From assembly GCA_947497895.1 (NCBI GenBank), contig CANMIL010000006.1, positions 1 through 64,000 of the forward strand: DNA of 64,000 nt. Reading direction: 5' to 3'. Position 1 is the first letter of the stretch. Each line of letters starts with the position of its first letter. This document shows positions 35,298 through 44,015 of this stretch, piece by piece. This stretch comes from an uncultured Tenacibaculum sp. Its GTDB lineage: Bacteria; Bacteroidota; Bacteroidia; Flavobacteriales; Flavobacteriaceae. Under the pieces are notes generated by a model. It saw nothing but the letters and a program-made list of their open reading frames with translations. It did not search any database and was not told where the DNA came from. The translations under genes were made by a program, and so were the position numbers.

Positions 35298-36125
35298 TTA
35301 TCTAGCATTGAACTTTTCTTGCAATGCCTTTAGCTTTTCTTCTTCTGACATTACTTTTCTAGGTCTTGTCATTCTCTCTTTAATCTGTCTTAAAACCTTC
35401 TTTGTATACAAAGGGAATTCGGCATTTTGAATCCATGAGTTATACCCCGGGTTTTCTTTTAAAACTTCCTCTACAGTTCTTCCTTTATATTTTCCAAAAG
35501 AGAAAATTTCATGTCCTTCATCATCAAAAAGAATAAATCCAGCAAAATCCGCTCGTTCTCTGTGAGAAGAAAACTCACTTAAGGCCTCCACTGAGTTCTC
35601 CACATCGTCATACTTATCTAATTGTGCTTTCAAAATTTCATAGGTAGCCAAAGTATCAGCTTCTGCCGAATGAGCATCATCTAAATCTTTTCCACAATAG
35701 AATTTATATCCAGCACTTAACGTTCTTTGTTCCTTTTTATGAAATATTACCTGAACATCAACAGCCTTTCTATTTTCCATATCAAAATCAATTCCAGCCC
35801 TTAACAATTCTTCAGCTAACAAAGGAATGTCAAATCTATTTGAATTGAAACCAGCTAAATCTGCATCAGCAATCATTTCATTAACCTTTGATGCCAATTC
35901 TTTAAAAGTAGGTTCTGTTACAACCTTTTCATTTGTAATTCCGTGCACAGCTGTTGCTTCCTCTGGTATTTCTATTTCAGGATTTACCAACCATGTTTTG
36001 CTTTCTTTATTTCCATTAGGAAAAACCTTAAGTATAGATATTTCAACAATTCTATCTTTGGCAATATTAATTCCTGTCGTTTCTAAATCGAAAAATACGA
36101 TTGGTTTTTTTAAGTTTAATTCCAT
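35298..36125 (-). CDS. DnaQ-like 3'-5' exonuclease
   Basis: The DEDD exonuclease motifs are visible: FFDLETTGI (D13, E15), FNSNRFDIPLLAEEL (motif II) and DAHSAEADTLAT (motif III, H and D). The 275-residue protein carries a C-terminal extension (about 200-275) with FSFGKYKGRTVEEVL, a small domain commonly attached to this family in Bacteroidota, and a basic end. It may be a proofreading subunit of DNA polymerase III or a repair or RNA exonuclease; it lacks a clamp-binding motif that I can see. Confidence 0.82.
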   Translation of the reverse strand: MELNLKKPIVFFDLETTGINIAKDRIVEISILKVFPNGNKESKTWLVNPEIEIPEEATAVHGITNEKVVTEPTFKELASKVNEMIADADLAGFNSNRFDIPLLAEELLRAGIDFDMENRKAVDVQVIFHKKEQRTLSAGYKFYCGKDLDDAHSAEADTLATYEILKAQLDKYDDVENSVEALSEFSSHRERADFAGFILFDDEGHEIFSFGKYKGRTVEEVLKENPGYNSWIQNAEFPLYTKKVLRQIKERMTRPRKVMSEEEKLKALQEKFNAR

Positions 36126-36166
36126 TTTAAAATCTCTTGAGATCTTTGATTTCTAATCCCTTTCTT

Positions 36167-37021
36167 TTATTCGTTATTTAATTGTTTTTTGAAATCATCT
36201 ATTTGGTCAATAACCTTTTGAGACAATCTAGGCTCTTTAAAGTTGTACTTTTTCATTTCTTCCAGTAAAACTTTTGCCACCAAATACCTTGCTGAAGGTT
36301 TATCGTCAGCAGGAATAATAAACCAAGGAGCATAATCCGTCGAAGTTCTATTTAAAAGATCCTCATAACACTCTTGATATTTATCCCACAATTTTCTTTC
36401 TTTTAAATCTCCCGATGAGAACTTCCAATTCTTTTCAGGAATATTTAAACGTCTCAGTAATCTATTCTTCTGCTCATCTTTCGATAAATGAAGAAAGAAC
36501 TTTAACACTACGGTACCACTTTCTTCTAAGTGTTTTTCAAACTGATTAATTCGCTCCATTCTATTGTGATAGAATTTATCATCGATATCATCTACAGATG
36601 AAATAGAAGGAATATTTTCAGACAAAATATATTCTGGATGAACCCTTGTAACTAGTACATTTTCATAATGAGTCCTATTAAACACTCCTATCTTTCCTTT
36701 TGCAGGAAGAGCGATATAGTGTCTCCATAAAAAATCATGCTTTAACTCTAACTCTGTTGGAACTTTGAAGCTGTGAACAACAACACCTCTAGCGTTTACA
36801 TCTTTGAACACTTCACGAATTAAACTATCCTTTCCTGCCGTATCCATCCCTTGTAAACAGATCAAAATACTATGCTTTCCTTCCGCATACATTGTATCTT
36901 GAAGTTCACTGATTTTCTTCCTCAATTTCTTAAGCTCTTTCTTAGCATCCGATTTCAATTCTTTGGTAGGAATATTACGCAAATGAATTTCTCCAGAAGC
37001 TTTATAATCATTTACATTCAT
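36167..37021 (-). CDS. Polyphosphate:nucleotide phosphotransferase, PPK2 class III-like
   Basis: The Walker A loop is LQGMDTAGKDSLIRE (K64) and the Walker B-like segment is GVFNRTHYENVLVTRVHPE, with Asn replacing the usual Asp at that position (N115). In class III PPK2 proteins, which phosphorylate both AMP and ADP from polyphosphate, this FNR-x-HYE form is the normal one. The 284 residues end in a lysine-rich helix. It is quite different from the tandem class I-type pair at 5659-7302. About 145 bp separates it from the divergent flavoprotein gene. Confidence 0.83.
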   Translation of the reverse strand: MNVNDYKASGEIHLRNIPTKELKSDAKKELKKLRKKISELQDTMYAEGKHSILICLQGMDTAGKDSLIREVFKDVNARGVVVHSFKVPTELELKHDFLWRHYIALPAKGKIGVFNRTHYENVLVTRVHPEYILSENIPSISSVDDIDDKFYHNRMERINQFEKHLEESGTVVLKFFLHLSKDEQKNRLLRRLNIPEKNWKFSSGDLKERKLWDKYQECYEDLLNRTSTDYAPWFIIPADDKPSARYLVAKVLLEEMKKYNFKEPRLSQKVIDQIDDFKKQLNNE

Positions 37022-37166
37022 GAAAATTATAATTATACTATAAAAGTAATAAAATTAAAGTGTTTCCTATTGATTTTACCTTGGTATTTATCAATTAATT
37101 CAATTAATTTTTGCAATGTTTCATGAAGTTAATTCTCAAATTTGAACACAACTAAACGATACAATT

Positions 37167-37679
37167 ATGAAAAAAACTATTGTAATTCAAGGTAGTTCAA
37201 AAAGTTACGGAAACACGAGAAAAGTAATTGACTTTATAAATTCCGAAAATGACCTGAATATCATTGATTTAAAAGAAAAAAATATTGGCCATTTTGATTA
37301 TGAGTTCAAAAATAAAAACGACGACTTCCTACCTCTAATAAAGAATATTATTGAAAATTACAATACAATTGTTTTTGCCACTCCTGTTTACTGGTATTCT
37401 ATGAGCGGTATTTTAAAAGTATTCTTTGATAGATGTTCTGATTTATTATATCAAGAAAAAGAACTTGGAAGGCAATTAAGAGGCAAAAACATGGCTGTTA
37501 TTAGTAATTCTGGTGAAAACAATCTGAAAGAAGGTTTTTATATGCCTTTTATAGAAAGTGCTAGCTATTTAGGTATGAATTATCTTGGAAATGTACATGG
37601 CTGGTTTAATGAAAATGGAAAGGAAATAGATAATGGAGCCAAAGAGAAACTAAACATCTTTAGAAACCTAATAAAGTAA
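37167..37679 (+). CDS. Flavodoxin-like NAD(P)H-dependent oxidoreductase
   Basis: The 170-residue protein has the FMN-binding start VIQGSSKSYGNTRKVIDFI, the VFATPVYWYSMSG loop and FDRCSDLL, matching the NADPH-dependent FMN reductase/flavodoxin-fold family. It could be a quinone or azo-type reductase. It lies directly before the arsR-like gene in the same direction, but about 90 bp of gap with a putative operator separates them, so it may be an independent gene. It is not ArsH by its motifs. Confidence 0.78.
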   Translation: MKKTIVIQGSSKSYGNTRKVIDFINSENDLNIIDLKEKNIGHFDYEFKNKNDDFLPLIKNIIENYNTIVFATPVYWYSMSGILKVFFDRCSDLLYQEKELGRQLRGKNMAVISNSGENNLKEGFYMPFIESASYLGMNYLGNVHGWFNENGKEIDNGAKEKLNIFRNLIK

Positions 37680-37734
37680 GACAGGAGAGGTTTTCTTAAA
37701 TTTTAAGTGAACTTTTCCTTTTTTAAATCAATAC

Positions 37735-37754
37735 TTAATCGTAATATTGCAATA
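37735..37754 (+). promoter_or_regulatory. Putative ArsR operator, copy 1
   Basis: TTAATCGTAATATTGCAATA lies 16 bp before the arsR ATG. Its core is an imperfect AT-rich palindrome, as expected for an ArsR/SmtB target. A copy differing at two positions is found before the phosphatase gene at 38119. Confidence 0.5.
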
Positions 37755-37770
37755 ATACAATAATAAAAAT

Positions 37771-38103
37771 ATGGGAGTTACTAAATCTGAAATATTTACT
37801 GATGAGCAAAACACCATTGCCAAAATAGCAAAAGTCCTAGGACATCCTGCAAGAATAGCCATAATTCAACATCTACTGAAAATTGAATCATGTATTTGTG
37901 GTGATTTAGTGAATGAAATTGGTCTTGCCCAACCTACTATTTCTCAGCACTTAAAAGAATTAAAGAACGTAGGAATTATCAAAGGAAATATTGAAGGTAC
38001 AAGCGTTTGCTATTGCATTGATAACAACAACTGGAAAACAATTCAAACAACTTTATTAAGCTTGTTCTCAAGCTCAAACAACACAGAAAATTGTTGTGGC
38101 TAA
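37771..38103 (+). CDS. arsR: ArsR/SmtB-family metalloregulator
   Basis: The 110-residue winged-helix protein has VLGHPARIAIIQHLL, the metal-binding pair C41-x-C43 in ESCICGDLVNEIG (alpha-3 site, as in ArsR proteins sensing As(III)) and IGLAQPTISQHLKELKNVGIIKG as recognition helix and wing. Two more cysteines end the protein (NCCG). By family it represses its own operon until arsenite binds. Sites at 37735 and 38119 are likely targets. Confidence 0.85.
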   Translation: MGVTKSEIFTDEQNTIAKIAKVLGHPARIAIIQHLLKIESCICGDLVNEIGLAQPTISQHLKELKNVGIIKGNIEGTSVCYCIDNNNWKTIQTTLLSLFSSSNNTENCCG

Positions 38104-38118
38104 AAAAATTTAAAATCA

Positions 38119-38138
38119 TTAATCGCAATATTACAATA
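38119..38138 (+). promoter_or_regulatory. Putative ArsR operator, copy 2
   Basis: TTAATCGCAATATTACAATA matches copy 1 at 18 of 20 positions and stands 3 bp before the phosphatase ATG at 38142, between arsR and the phosphatase. A promoter internal to the operon under the same control is likely. Confidence 0.5.
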
Positions 38139-38141
38139 AAA

Positions 38142-38750
38142 ATGAATACTAAGTTAACTAAAACCATTGAAAACCTTGACGTATCTTCAATAACAGAAGA
38201 AAGAAAAGAATTATTAGATTCTTTCGCTCAACAGTTGCAAGACAAGAAAGACAACAATCAAGACATAAATCTTAATTTTATCTGTACGCACAACTCAAGA
38301 AGAAGTCATTTATCTCAAATATGGATGCAAACCTTGTCTAGCTTTTTCAACTTAGAGAAAGTATTTTCATATAGTGGAGGAACGGAATCTACAGCCATGG
38401 CCTCCCCTATCATATCTACTTTAAAAAAACAAGGATTTGAAATTCAAACTATTTCAAATGGGAACAACCCTATACATGCTATAAAATTTGACTCGAACTC
38501 AACTCCTATTATTGGTTTTTCAAAAGAATATTTCAGTGATTTCAATCCTAAATCTAACTTTATTGCCGTGATGACTTGCTCACAGGCCGATGAAGGTTGT
38601 CCGTTAGTTTTAGGATCGGACAGCAGAATACCTTTAACCTTTGAAGACCCTAAAGCTTTTGACAACACCCCTCTTCAAGATGAAAAATATTTGGAGAGAA
38701 GCACTCAAATAGCTACAGAATTATACTATACACTTTCTCGAGTGAATTAA
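38142..38750 (+). CDS. Arsenate reductase-like LMW phosphatase
   Basis: The ATG at 38142 gives 202 residues and is preferred to a TTG at 38091, which would overlap the arsR coding end. The phosphatase loop is C48-THNSR-R54 in NFICTHNSRRSH, with MTCSQADEGCPLVLGSD and LTFEDP in the C-terminal half. Paralogous to the protein at 5021-5662 with the same motif order. The location after arsR argues for arsenate reduction to arsenite in this copy. Confidence 0.8.
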   Translation: MNTKLTKTIENLDVSSITEERKELLDSFAQQLQDKKDNNQDINLNFICTHNSRRSHLSQIWMQTLSSFFNLEKVFSYSGGTESTAMASPIISTLKKQGFEIQTISNGNNPIHAIKFDSNSTPIIGFSKEYFSDFNPKSNFIAVMTCSQADEGCPLVLGSDSRIPLTFEDPKAFDNTPLQDEKYLERSTQIATELYYTLSRVN

Positions 38751-38830
38751 ATACAAATCAAGAATTAATATAACAGTGAGAACGACACATTACATGTTGT
38801 TACATCCTCACTTCATTTAAATACAATCAT

Positions 38831-39310
38831 ATGAAACTTTCAGAAATAAAAAAGCACTTACAGAACTTGGAAACAATTGCTTTCGAATTGCCAGATGGAA
38901 GTCTTGTTCCTTCTCACTTCCACGTAACGGAAGTCGGTAAAATAACCAAAAACTTCATTGACTGTGGAGGAACGGTAAGAAATGAAGAAGTTACCAACTT
39001 TCAATTATGGAATAAAGATGACTACGACCATCGATTGCATCCTGAAAAATTAGTTCACATTATCGAACTTTCTGAAAAAGTACTGCAATTAGAGGATTTA
39101 GAAATTGAAGTTGAATACCAAGGTAATACCATAGGCAAGTATGCTTTAGATTTTAATGGTACGAACTTCCTTCTTACAAACAAAGCGACCGCCTGTTTAG
39201 CAGAAGACCAATGTGGTATAACTCCAGAATCTAAACCGAGAGTTAGATTATCAGATCTTAACACTTCCAACTCTGAAAACTCATGCGCTCCTGGGGCAGG
39301 ATGTTGCTAA
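38831..39310 (+). CDS. DUF6428 family protein (arsenic cluster)
   Basis: The 159-residue protein starts MKLSEIKKHLQNLETIAFEL and has VPSHFHVTEVGKITKNFIDCGG and RNEEVTNFQLWNKDDYDHRLHP, which I recognise as DUF6428. The end is CAPGAGCC, three cysteines. DUF6428 proteins are commonly found with arsR and arsC in Bacteroidota; function unknown, metal(loid) binding possible through the His and Cys residues. It is the last gene of the operon, and no Acr3 or ArsB exporter follows. Confidence 0.75.
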   Translation: MKLSEIKKHLQNLETIAFELPDGSLVPSHFHVTEVGKITKNFIDCGGTVRNEEVTNFQLWNKDDYDHRLHPEKLVHIIELSEKVLQLEDLEIEVEYQGNTIGKYALDFNGTNFLLTNKATACLAEDQCGITPESKPRVRLSDLNTSNSENSCAPGAGCC

Positions 39311-39320
39311 AAATAATTCC

Positions 39321-39370
39321 AATAATCAGTTATCAGGAATCATAATATTCCGATAACTGATTATTACTTT
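39321..39370. terminator. Bidirectional terminator after the arsenic operon
   Basis: AATAATCAGTTATC and GATAACTGATTATT form a perfect 14-bp stem (39321-39334, 39352-39365) with an inner GGAAT/ATTCC helix, followed by ACTTTTT. It separates DUF6428 from the convergent AraC gene. Confidence 0.8.
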
Positions 39371-39375
39371 TTAAT

Positions 39376-40281
39376 TTACTCAACAGGCACACAAATATCC
39401 ACGATAAACTTTTTCTCTGGATGTGTATTATGATCGTTGTAATAAATCTCAAAAGGTTCTCCGTGCGGTTTAAATCCCTTCTCCGACAACCATATAAAAA
39501 TAGCTTCCCAAGCTTGTTGAAACTCCTCTACCTTTATTTCGTAACGAGCAACAACATGCTTACCTCCAGGAATATTTCTTAATCCTATTTCTCCATTCAC
39601 TTGAGTATCATCCATCAATAATATACAAGCACTCATTCGCAATTTATCAACTTCAGTCACTTTAGGACTATCATGATATACGGTTGCCATCCGAACGTTC
39701 TCAGTCATTAATCCTTGAGGAAAAGCCCATTGTATTAATCGATTAAAAGCATCTGCTATTTTCTCTGGACTTCCAATATGGCCTATATAGGCTGTTTTTA
39801 AAGTAGGCAATTGTTTTATTTCAACATTAGCATTCATCTCAATAAAATTTAAATGATTATTTCTGTTGCTAATGTATTTTTCAAACCTAAGCTTATCTTG
39901 ACCATTCTTGCTTTGGTCTATACAAATCTTGCTAAACTTATCAATATTACGCTCTTTTAGTTCAGAAGGAGTTACTCCATAAAATTTTTTAAAACTTCTA
40001 GAAAAGGAAGAAGCATTGTCAAACCCCACTTTCTCTGCTATCTCAACAATTAAAGCATCATCATCTCGAAGAAGTAACATTACTGACTTTTCAATTCTTT
40101 TTCTTAAAATATAATTATTTAGAGTTTCTCCAACCATAGCAGAAAACAAACGATGAAAATGATACGGCGAAAAATACGCCTGCTTTGCCACCTCCTCTAA
40201 AGAAAGTTTATTATTCAAATTCTCATCAACATATAATAGTGCTTTGTATATTCTTCCTACAATTTCATTGTTTGGCTGCAT
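39376..40281 (-). CDS. AraC-family regulator with GyrI-like ligand domain
   Basis: In 301 residues the AraC domain comes first (about 10-110: LSLEEVAKQAYFSPYHFHRLF and VGFDNASSFSRSFKKFYGVTP), then a GyrI-like/SOUL-fold domain (about 150-301) containing TAYIGHIGSPEKIADAFNRL. This order is that of Rob/MarA-like multidrug regulators in which the GyrI-like domain binds ligands. It is the last gene of the ndh operon; its start overlaps the preceding stop by one base. Its target genes are unknown. Confidence 0.83.
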   Translation of the reverse strand: MQPNNEIVGRIYKALLYVDENLNNKLSLEEVAKQAYFSPYHFHRLFSAMVGETLNNYILRKRIEKSVMLLLRDDDALIVEIAEKVGFDNASSFSRSFKKFYGVTPSELKERNIDKFSKICIDQSKNGQDKLRFEKYISNRNNHLNFIEMNANVEIKQLPTLKTAYIGHIGSPEKIADAFNRLIQWAFPQGLMTENVRMATVYHDSPKVTEVDKLRMSACILLMDDTQVNGEIGLRNIPGGKHVVARYEIKVEEFQQAWEAIFIWLSEKGFKPHGEPFEIYYNDHNTHPEKKFIVDICVPVE

Positions 40282-40658
40282 TATTCAGATATTGCTTTAG
40301 TATATTTTTGAAGTAAGTAGAATACTCCTCCTCCCGCAAAATATAAAATAACATCAATAAAATCGGATGTATACCTACTTAAAATTCTAGGAAGATAGTA
40401 TTCAAAGAAAATCGAATACCCGAAACAGATATATAAAATATAAATAATAGGAATTTTATACGTGTGATCATGTCGAAGTTCTCTAATCACATATAAACAA
40501 ACTGAGAGAACAATAGGTATTATTAAAAAATCATTGAGATAAAATTGGATAATTCTTGGTAGGCCAATATTATATTTTTGCATAAAATACACTACCGTTC
40601 CAAGAATACTTGAAAGTAAAAAATAACTCAAAATATAGTTTCTCTTTTTCAACACCAC
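40281..40658 (-). CDS. Small polytopic membrane protein
   Basis: The 125-residue protein has four hydrophobic segments, with LPRIIQFYLNDFLIIPIVL and YYLPRILSRYTSDFIDVILY; the pattern of membrane segments with D and R residues is somewhat like VanZ-type domains, but the similarity is not certain. It is located between the zinc-ribbon gene and the AraC/GyrI gene, 3 bp and a one-base overlap away, so it is clearly part of the operon. Function unknown. Confidence 0.65.
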   Translation of the reverse strand: MVLKKRNYILSYFLLSSILGTVVYFMQKYNIGLPRIIQFYLNDFLIIPIVLSVCLYVIRELRHDHTYKIPIIYILYICFGYSIFFEYYLPRILSRYTSDFIDVILYFAGGGVFYLLQKYTKAISE

Positions 40659-40661
40659 AAT

Positions 40662-40973
40662 TTATCCCGCTGCGACCATTGCCACAAACCACGCCAAAAA
40701 AGCACCAATAGCACTGATAACCAGAAAGACAGAATGCAATATCCATCCAGCGATTCTATATAAGAAAAATGGGTGACGAATTAAACGTATAGCCAATCCT
40801 GGATTCTCAAGTTCAATTTTAGCCTCCTCTATCTTTTGTTGTTTAAAAGCTTCTTCTTTTAGTTCTCTCTCCTTTTTAAAGGATATAACCGCTCCACAAT
40901 TTTTACAGTAGTCAGAATTTTCAGTAAACACACCGCAATGTTTACACTTAATTAACGAGTTGGTTTTAGACAT
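40662..40973 (-). CDS. Zinc-ribbon membrane protein
   Basis: I use the ATG at 40973 (MSKTNSLIKCKHCG, 103 residues). A zinc ribbon C-x2-C ... C-x2-C (KCKHCG, YCKNCG) occupies the first 25 residues, followed by a charged helix and a C-terminal hydrophobic hairpin (RHPFFLYRIAGWILHSVFLV onward). The start overlaps the ndh stop by 8 bp, indicating translational coupling. Function unknown; it may help a membrane complex with NDH-2. Confidence 0.65.
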   Translation of the reverse strand: MSKTNSLIKCKHCGVFTENSDYCKNCGAVISFKKERELKEEAFKQQKIEEAKIELENPGLAIRLIRHPFFLYRIAGWILHSVFLVISAIGAFLAWFVAMVAAG

Positions 40974-42270
40974 GTTCTTTATCAAATGAATATTTATCCT
41001 TGTTTTTAAAAGGTCTAATAATGAGTCGAGTCTCACGATCAAATCGAATATAGTTATACACCCAATTCATAAAGACAATTACCTTATTTCTAAAACCTAT
41101 GAGTGAAAAGAGGTGTACAAACATCCAAACAAACCAAGCAAAAACACCTTGAAACTTCCATTTCGGTAAATCAACTACTGCTTTATTTCTACCAATCGTG
41201 GCCATAGAACCTTTATTATTATAAACAAAAGCCTTTTGAGAGTTTCCTTTTAACTGAGCTATTATATTCTTAGCAACCAACCTACCTTGCTGTATAGCAG
41301 GTTGCGCCATCATCGGGTGACCGTACTTATACATTTCTGTTTCCATACAAGCCACATCGCCCACGGCATAAATATTATCATAACCAACTACCTTACTGTA
41401 TCGATCCACCTTAATTCGACAGGGTCTTTCCAAAACACAATCTGCATGCATTCCTTTTATAAGAGCACCTTTAACACCAGCAGCCCAAATTACCGTTTGC
41501 GCATTAAAATGATCTTCTCCGTTTGTTGTTACCGTTTCACCATCATAATCCAATACTCTTAAATTCTTCCAAACATCAACCCCCAATTTTCTAAGAAAAT
41601 CCTCAGCTTTTTGAGAAGCCTTATCACTCATTCCTTTTAAAAGCTCACCGCTACTTTGAATCAAATTTATTTTCATTTGACGTATATCCAAATCTGGATA
41701 ATCCTTAGGCAAAATCCCTTTTTTCATTTCCGCCAATGCTCCTGCCAACTCAACACCAGTAGGACCACCACCAACAATAACGAAATTCATTAACGCTAAG
41801 CGTTTTTCTAAATTAGATTCAAGTAACGCTTCTTCAAAATTCTCCAAGACTAAACTTCGAATATTCAACGCCTGTGGAACTGACTTCATCTCCATTGAAT
41901 TGTTTTCAATGTTTTTATTACCAAAAAAATTTGTAGTCGATCCAGTTGCTAAAATCAAAACATCATATTCAATACAACCAATTGTAGTTTCTAATTTATT
42001 ATTCTCGGAATCTACTTTGGTCACTTCAGCTAATCTGAAATAAAAATTTTCTACATCATTAAATCTTTTCCTCAAAGGAAACTCGATACTATCAGGTTCC
42101 AAACCACCCGTTGCTACTTGATACAATAAAGGTTGAAAAGTATGATAATTGTGTTTATCGATTAAAACTACCTGAAGTTCTTGCTCCTCTAATCCCCGAG
42201 CAGCTGCCAATCCTGCAAATCCTCCTCCAACAATGACAACTCTTGGAGAACTGGTTTGAGGTATATTCAT
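40966..42270 (-). CDS. ndh: Type II NADH dehydrogenase (NDH-2)
   Basis: The 434-residue flavoprotein has the FAD motif VVIVGGGFAGLAAARGL, the quinone-site region HNYHTFQPLLYQVATGGL, the NADH motif VIVGGGPTGVELAGALAEM and IYAVGDVACM, then a C-terminal membrane-anchoring part (about 365-410, GVFAWFVWMFVHLFSLIGF). NDH-2 passes electrons from NADH to quinone without pumping protons. It is the first gene of a minus-strand operon with the zinc-ribbon protein, a small membrane protein and an AraC/GyrI regulator. Confidence 0.9.
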   Translation of the reverse strand: MNIPQTSSPRVVIVGGGFAGLAAARGLEEQELQVVLIDKHNYHTFQPLLYQVATGGLEPDSIEFPLRKRFNDVENFYFRLAEVTKVDSENNKLETTIGCIEYDVLILATGSTTNFFGNKNIENNSMEMKSVPQALNIRSLVLENFEEALLESNLEKRLALMNFVIVGGGPTGVELAGALAEMKKGILPKDYPDLDIRQMKINLIQSSGELLKGMSDKASQKAEDFLRKLGVDVWKNLRVLDYDGETVTTNGEDHFNAQTVIWAAGVKGALIKGMHADCVLERPCRIKVDRYSKVVGYDNIYAVGDVACMETEMYKYGHPMMAQPAIQQGRLVAKNIIAQLKGNSQKAFVYNNKGSMATIGRNKAVVDLPKWKFQGVFAWFVWMFVHLFSLIGFRNKVIVFMNWVYNYIRFDRETRLIIRPFKNKDKYSFDKEHV

Positions 42271-42551
42271 GCGATTAAATTTTAGTAAAACAAATTTAAT
42301 AAAAAGAAAAAACCTTCTCTAATTTTATATCCTTTTTGACTACAAAATACTAGTTAAAATTTCTTAAAAATTACTCGTAGTCAAAAACATAATAAAAAAC
42401 AACAGAGTTAACCTTTCTTATTTAAAAGAATCAAACTTTCATACCTCGTTTTAAATCAACCATACATAAATATCCCTTACCCATGCCATTTTTTCAATAA
42501 CGAACTTTTATTTTTTTCAACTTTGAGCTAAACCTTAAAAACCGATATATT

Positions 42552-43829
42552 ATGGAAACTCTAATTTCGAAAGCCAAACACGAACCTGTTGTCGCTTCTT
42601 TACAGGAAATTTTATCAGAAGATCCAAAGATGGAAGCAGCTTTAATTGCTTCTCTTAATATCGCTGTAAAAGCAGCTAAAGACAAATTAAATCCTGATTT
42701 ATATAAAGCTATTGATAATGTTTTTCAAGGAAATGGCTGGCCTACAACTGCAGAACATTACTTAGATTATTTAGATTTATATGTACGATTAGTCCCGAAT
42801 GAAAGTAATGATCCTGAATACCCTAATGCATGGAAGAGTAACGGACAGCAAAATGGTTATAACCAAAAGGTATATGATCTATTGTGCCAATCATACTGGT
42901 TAATCGATCAAAAAATCCCAGGAACCAATTTAACCATGCAAAGCTTTGAAAAATTTGCCAATTGGTTGGTAGATTTTGCGAATGCTTGGGGAACATTCTT
43001 GGATACAGAAGAATCTTTAACAAAAGAAAGCTTACTTTCATTCAAGCATGACTCAATGTATAACTTTCATTTATATGCTGACAACGAAAGAAGTTGGAAT
43101 ACTTTTAATGAATTCTTCTACAGAGAATTCAACCATGCCGATCCAGAAACAGGACTAAGTCCTTTGCGTCCAATTTCAGATCCTGAAAACAATGAAAATA
43201 TTGTTTCACCAGCTGATTGTACTTATAAACAGTTCTATCCTATTGACGACGAAGGAAATGTTTTAGCTCCTAACGGTAAGCACACTCGTGTTTCTTTAAA
43301 AGGCACACACAGTATTGGAACTATCGATGAGCTTTTACAGGAAAGTAAATATGCTTCTGATTTCTATGGCGGAACATTTATTCATTACTTTTTAAGTCCG
43401 TTTGACTATCACCGTTTTCATACACCTGTTTCTGGTGAAGTACTAGAGATTATTCCAGTGGAAGGAAAAGTATATTTAAATGTTGAATTACAAGATAACG
43501 GACAATGGGATGCTCCTGACGGTGCAGAAGACGGTTACGAGTTTACACAAGCTAGAGGCTTAGTTGTTATGGATGCAGGACCTGTAGTTGGAAAAGTAGC
43601 CATTTTACCAATTGGAATGTGTCAAGTTTCTGGTGTTGATATGTATACTGCATTACAAGGACAAACCGTCGTAAAAGGACAAGAGTTTGGTAAATTTAGA
43701 TTCGGAGGTTCAGATATCATTATGTTGTTCCAAAAGCCACCAACAGAATTATATATGTTTAAAAATGATCCAGGTCATGAGCCTATTCATTTCCAATACG
43801 GACAAACAGCCGTTTACTGGAACAAATAA
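42552..43829 (+). CDS. Phosphatidylserine decarboxylase-family protein
   Basis: In 425 residues a helical N-terminal region (about 1-190) precedes a PSD-like domain: IVSPADCTY, then the YGGTFIHYFLSPFDYHRFHTPVSG histidine region (split here across 274-297) and KFRFGGSDIIMLF, whose GGS is the equivalent of the LGST self-cleavage site that makes the pyruvoyl cofactor. The GGS form and the long N-terminus fit the PSD-related branch rather than the house-keeping enzyme, so a different decarboxylation substrate is possible. It is monocistronic. Confidence 0.75.
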   Translation: METLISKAKHEPVVASLQEILSEDPKMEAALIASLNIAVKAAKDKLNPDLYKAIDNVFQGNGWPTTAEHYLDYLDLYVRLVPNESNDPEYPNAWKSNGQQNGYNQKVYDLLCQSYWLIDQKIPGTNLTMQSFEKFANWLVDFANAWGTFLDTEESLTKESLLSFKHDSMYNFHLYADNERSWNTFNEFFYREFNHADPETGLSPLRPISDPENNENIVSPADCTYKQFYPIDDEGNVLAPNGKHTRVSLKGTHSIGTIDELLQESKYASDFYGGTFIHYFLSPFDYHRFHTPVSGEVLEIIPVEGKVYLNVELQDNGQWDAPDGAEDGYEFTQARGLVVMDAGPVVGKVAILPIGMCQVSGVDMYTALQGQTVVKGQEFGKFRFGGSDIIMLFQKPPTELYMFKNDPGHEPIHFQYGQTAVYWNK

Positions 43830-43852
43830 ACACTTACAACCATATCATAATT

Positions 43853-43897
43853 AGTGAGCTCGATGTAACTTTTGGTAATTGAGCTCGCTTTTTTTAT
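43853..43897 (+). terminator. Rho-independent terminator after the PSD-like gene
   Basis: AGTGAGCTC and GAGCTCGCT (43853-43861, 43881-43889) pair over nine positions with one G-U, followed by seven or more T residues. Confidence 0.75.
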
Positions 43898-44015
43898 AAC
43901 TCATTTTACTCTTAAACAACACGTTAAAAATATAAAATAGAATAAACTCCTCCTTATCAAAAAATGGTCTAAGATTTGATTATAGTAGTTCCGAAAACCA
44001 AATACTACTACTTTA

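Noticed and set aside
38770..38812. Possible hairpin GTGAG...CTCAC between the phosphatase and DUF6428 genes
   Set aside because: The pairing is broken by mismatches and lacks a T-tract; too weak for a terminator or riboswitch call.
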